DNA of 64,000 nucleotides from the NCBI RefSeq assembly GCF_015594725.1, contig NZ_JADNRC010000002.1:124001-188000 (forward strand). The letters run 5' to 3'. Below, in pieces: positions 61,666-64,000 of this stretch. A program made the position numbers and the translations under genes. The notes beneath the pieces were generated by a model. That model was not told the DNA's origin, made no database searches, and saw nothing but the letters and a program-made list of their open reading frames with translations. Position 1 is the stretch's first letter. Each line of letters begins with the position of its first letter. Source of the stretch: Flavobacterium sp. ALJ2. Its GTDB lineage: Bacteria; Bacteroidota; Bacteroidia; Flavobacteriales; Flavobacteriaceae.

Positions 61666-62207
61666 ATTCTAAAATAGAGAAAGCAAAAAACGGAGACCAA
61701 ATCGCCTTCACTTTTTTGTTGAACCATTATTGGAATGAAGTCTATAGTTTCATGCTTAAACGTACTGAAAACGAAACGATTGCCGAAGATATAACTATAG
61801 AAACGTTCTCTAAAGCTTTTGACAAAATAAAAACTTACAATCGTGAATTTCAATTCAATACCTGGCTTATTGCAATTGCAAAGAATGTGCACATTGATTT
61901 ATTACGCAAAAAAAAAGCCAATCTCTTTATCGAAATTACCGATCAGGAAAACCAACAAGCCTATAATATTGCCGACACTACTCCGTCTGTAGAGGATGAA
62001 TTAATTACCGAACAAAATTTATCCAGATTATTGCATTGCATCAAAGAATTAAAACCGCATTATCAGGAAGTAATTCAGTTACGCTATTTTCAGGAAATGA
62101 GTTACCAGGAAATTGCCTTTAAAATAAATGAGCCTTTAAGCAATGTGAAAATAAAATTACTTCGTGCTAAGAAATTATTAGCAGAAGTAATAAAAAACAA
62201 AAGATAA
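61656..62207 (+). CDS. ECF-type RNA polymerase sigma factor
   Basis: A 183-residue protein. Region 2 has AFTFLLNHYWNEVYSFMLKR (about 16-35), AEDITIETFSKAFDKIKTY, NTWLIAIAKNVHIDLLRKKKA (about 69-90); region 4 has LKPHYQEVIQLRYFQEMSYQEIAFKINEPLSNVKIKLLRAKKLL (about 133-176). No anti-sigma gene follows directly. Starts inside the end of the glycosyltransferase gene. Confidence 0.93.
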   Translation: MEINSKIEKAKNGDQIAFTFLLNHYWNEVYSFMLKRTENETIAEDITIETFSKAFDKIKTYNREFQFNTWLIAIAKNVHIDLLRKKKANLFIEITDQENQQAYNIADTTPSVEDELITEQNLSRLLHCIKELKPHYQEVIQLRYFQEMSYQEIAFKINEPLSNVKIKLLRAKKLLAEVIKNKR

Positions 62208-62305
62208 TTTCCTATCTTTCGCCAAAGGATACAACATCCGCACTTTCCCCCTTAAATAACTAATAACATAACAAAGTTCTTATTATTAACGTTAATTACG
62301 TAAAC

Positions 62306-62313
62306 TATTTTTG
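62306..62313 (+). promoter_or_regulatory. TATTTTTG -7 element before the TonB gene
   Basis: Perfect TAnnTTTG element 42 bp before the ATG at 62356. Confidence 0.4.
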
Positions 62314-62355
62314 CTTATGATTTAAACTACTACTTAACCTTTAAAACTATGAATT

Positions 62356-63174
62356 ATGTCAACATCAAGCATCTACGAAAACAAATGGATTGACCTTGTA
62401 TTCGAAAACAGAAACAAAGAGTATGGCGCATACCAGTTACGCCATGAAAGTTCAAGAAACTCCTTTAGAGCTCTTCTCATGGGATTAATACTCATTACGA
62501 CTGTTGTATGCATTACAATGTTAGTTAGCAAACTAAATCACGTCAATATCTCACCAACACTACCCGATATTCCGGTAATAGAACTAAAATTAACTGACAT
62601 TCCGTATGTGACTGAAAAATCGGCAGCAATGCCTGCAGTAAAATCACAACCTACAGAAACTGTTATTGAAAAAAGCCAACTTACTAACCCTACAATTGTA
62701 GAAGCAAGTCGAGCTACTCCTGAAATTGCTAAAAACACAGAGAATGCTGTGGTAGTAACACCAACTGAAGGAGGTGCTACAACATCAACTAATACTTTAA
62801 CAACTGGAGGAAACGATAGTGAAACTGAAATTGTAAAAACACCTGGTAATGGCAACAAAATTGTAACAACTGGTTCTCTAGACAAGCTACCAGAATTTCC
62901 AGGAGGAATAAATAAATTCTACACCTATGTAGGAAATAATTTTAATCGCCCAGAATTAGACAGCGAAAGAACGATTCGTATTTATGTATCATTTGTAATC
63001 GAGAGAGACGGAAGTATGACAGACATCCTTGTAAGAAATGATCCAGGATATGGATTAGGAAAAGAAGCTGTTAGAGTTTTAAAATCTTTAAGAACAAAGT
63101 GGAACCCAGGAATGGTTGATTCTAAGCCTGTTCGTACCGCATATAATCTGCCAATTACAATAAAAACAGAGTAA
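62356..63174 (+). CDS. TonB-like energy transducer
   Basis: A 272-residue protein. The start ENKWIDLVFENRNKEYGAYQLRHE (about 8-31) and the TM helix (about 41-58) are common in Bacteroidota TonB proteins. A Pro/Thr-rich periplasmic linker follows (about 70-170). The C-terminal domain has LPEFPGGINKFYTYVGNNF (about 177-195), VSFVIERDGSMTDILVRNDPGYGLGKEAVRVLKSLRTKWNPG (about 214-253). It passes energy to outer-membrane receptors. Confidence 0.9.
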   Translation: MSTSSIYENKWIDLVFENRNKEYGAYQLRHESSRNSFRALLMGLILITTVVCITMLVSKLNHVNISPTLPDIPVIELKLTDIPYVTEKSAAMPAVKSQPTETVIEKSQLTNPTIVEASRATPEIAKNTENAVVVTPTEGGATTSTNTLTTGGNDSETEIVKTPGNGNKIVTTGSLDKLPEFPGGINKFYTYVGNNFNRPELDSERTIRIYVSFVIERDGSMTDILVRNDPGYGLGKEAVRVLKSLRTKWNPGMVDSKPVRTAYNLPITIKTE

Positions 63175-63184
63175 AATATAAAAC

Positions 63185-63214
63185 TAAAGAGGCAGTCCTT
63201 AGACAGCCTCTTTA
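63185..63214. terminator. Terminator between convergent genes
   Basis: Stem TAAAGAGGC / GCCTCTTTA (63185-63193 and 63206-63214) with an inner GTC/GAC pair, between the TonB and M48 genes. Confidence 0.75.
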
Positions 63215-63240
63215 ATGTTTAAATCTAAAAACACATCTAA

Positions 63241-64000
63241 TTATTTTTTAGTAGTTTTCTTAACTGTTTTTTTAGCAGTCGCTTTCTTTACTGAAGCTGG
63301 CACAGTATTAACTATTTTTTGTTGAACATATGGTTTATACACCCCATCTTTTTCAGCTCTTTTTTTAGCATCTTCAGCTCTTTGTTTAGGATCTGGATGT
63401 GAACTCATCATTTTATCTAAAAAAGACCCTTCGGCGCCTTCACTCATCTTTGCAAGAATTCTAAATGCAGATTCTTCGGCATTAACATTATAACCATTCT
63501 TTTTCAAAAAATCATATGAAAACAAATCTGCTTCTGATTCTTGTGTTCTACTGTGCTTACTATCAATCATAGCACTTCCAATTTTTCCCAGTTGAGTTTC
63601 GGTAAGCGCTGCAATTTTTCCTGACTGTGAAGATACCGCATCAATTAAAGCTTCTTTTCTATAAGCTGCCTTCATTCCATCTCTTGAATCATGATTAGCT
63701 ACGTGACCAATTTCATGCCCAATAACTGCAAGCAATTCATTATCATCCATTATATCCATTAAACCTGAATATACGCGAACACTACCATCAGCAGTTGCAA
63801 AAGCATTTACTTCTTTTAGCATATAAACTTTATAATTTAAAGTATATCCATTACCCGAAGTATGTTTTCCAAACAATCTGTTTAATCGTATTGCATATCC
63901 ATCTGTCGCTGGTGCAACTTGATTTTTGGCATCCATTTCAGCAACTGCTGCTTTTGATAAAGCTGCAGCATCGGCATCACTAAATGTAAATCCTGCATAC
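63241..64000 (-). CDS. M48-family metalloprotease, N-terminus cut by window edge
   Basis: The frame stays open from the ATG at 63936 to base 64000 (reading AGFTFSDADAAALSKAAVAE), so the gene continues beyond the window. It has VYMLKEVNAFATADGSVRVYSGLMD, VIGHEIGHVANHD (zinc HExxH) and SRTQESEADLFSYDFLKKNGY (the third ligand Glu), the order of M48 peptidases such as BepA and LoiP. The C-terminal Lys/Thr/Ala-rich tail (about KKTVKKTTKK) is unusual. Cell-envelope quality control is likely. Confidence 0.9.
   Translation of the reverse strand, partial: YAGFTFSDADAAALSKAAVAEMDAKNQVAPATDGYAIRLNRLFGKHTSGNGYTLNYKVYMLKEVNAFATADGSVRVYSGLMDIMDDNELLAVIGHEIGHVANHDSRDGMKAAYRKEALIDAVSSQSGKIAALTETQLGKIGSAMIDSKHSRTQESEADLFSYDFLKKNGYNVNAEESAFRILAKMSEGAEGSFLDKMMSSHPDPKQRAEDAKKRAEKDGVYKPYVQQKIVNTVPASVKKATAKKTVKKTTKK

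Noticed and set aside
1..64000. CRISPR arrays, insertion sequences and rRNA genes
   Set aside because: No regularly spaced repeats, transposase motifs or rRNA segments were found.

Overview
The window looks like a piece of a Flavobacterium-type (phylum Bacteroidota) chromosome. The evidence is the low GC content, the absence of Shine-Dalgarno sites, perfect TAnnTTTG -7 promoter elements in front of several genes, a secreted protease with a type IX secretion (T9SS) C-terminal domain, and many families typical of this group (large LepB, GIN-domain DUF2807 proteins, PspC with a PadR regulator, DUF5683, a ParA-ParB-DapB-LepB cluster).

Bases 1 to about 14872 are the early/replication end and lysogeny end of a prophage. 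Leftward genes from 12367 down to 1 form a tightly packed early operon, many genes overlapping by 1-4 bp. They encode a Cro-like HTH protein, small phage proteins, an SbcC/Rad50-like ATPase, a RecT annealing protein, a YycJ-like metallo-beta-lactamase-fold nuclease candidate, a NinB-like protein, an SF2 helicase, a replication-initiator-like protein with internal iteron-like repeats, a DnaC-like ATPase, a RuvC-like resolvase, a DUF3560 protein and the N-terminal part of a phage helicase cut by the window edge. Rightward from 12726 lie a CI-like repressor, a two-TM protein, a lipoprotein and a small HTH protein. The prophage ends at 14828-14872 in the 3' half of a CAU tRNA, taken to be the attachment site. 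No integrase or structural genes are in view; they should lie to the left.

A segment of about 0.65 kb (14873-15583), ending in a second, diverged copy of the tRNA terminator and holding one small ORF, separates the prophage from the chromosome. From 15720 to about 34300 the content is mixed: bestrophin-like channel, large T9SS metalloprotease, DPP IV-type peptidase, acetyltransferases, a hybrid histidine kinase with a separate receiver protein, an AraC regulator, a cupin protein, esterases, a LysE exporter, and MepB, DinB and DUF6891 proteins.

From 34379 to 40520 lie a thioesterase-like protein, an envelope-stress-like group (DUF4870, PadR, PspC, two GIN-domain proteins) and TrxB, then tRNA-Pro. 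From 41412 to 48356 is a rightward cluster, parA-parB-DUF5683-dapB-lepB-lepB-WbqC. From 54655 back to 48366 is a leftward group (TPR protein, ribH, mutL, two rhomboids, endonuclease-fold protein). The rest (recF, rhodanese-thioredoxin lipoprotein, DUF2461, glycosyltransferases, murB, PaiB-like, ECF sigma factor, TonB-like protein, and a leftward M48 peptidase cut by the right edge) is ordinary housekeeping and envelope biology.

The points of most interest are the RecT/SbcC-like/MBL recombination module without a classical exonuclease, the iterons whose DNA repeat is kept across a reading-frame change, the tRNA attachment site with its nearby degenerate copy, the divergent operator region, and a structured intergenic repeat at 35572-35653.
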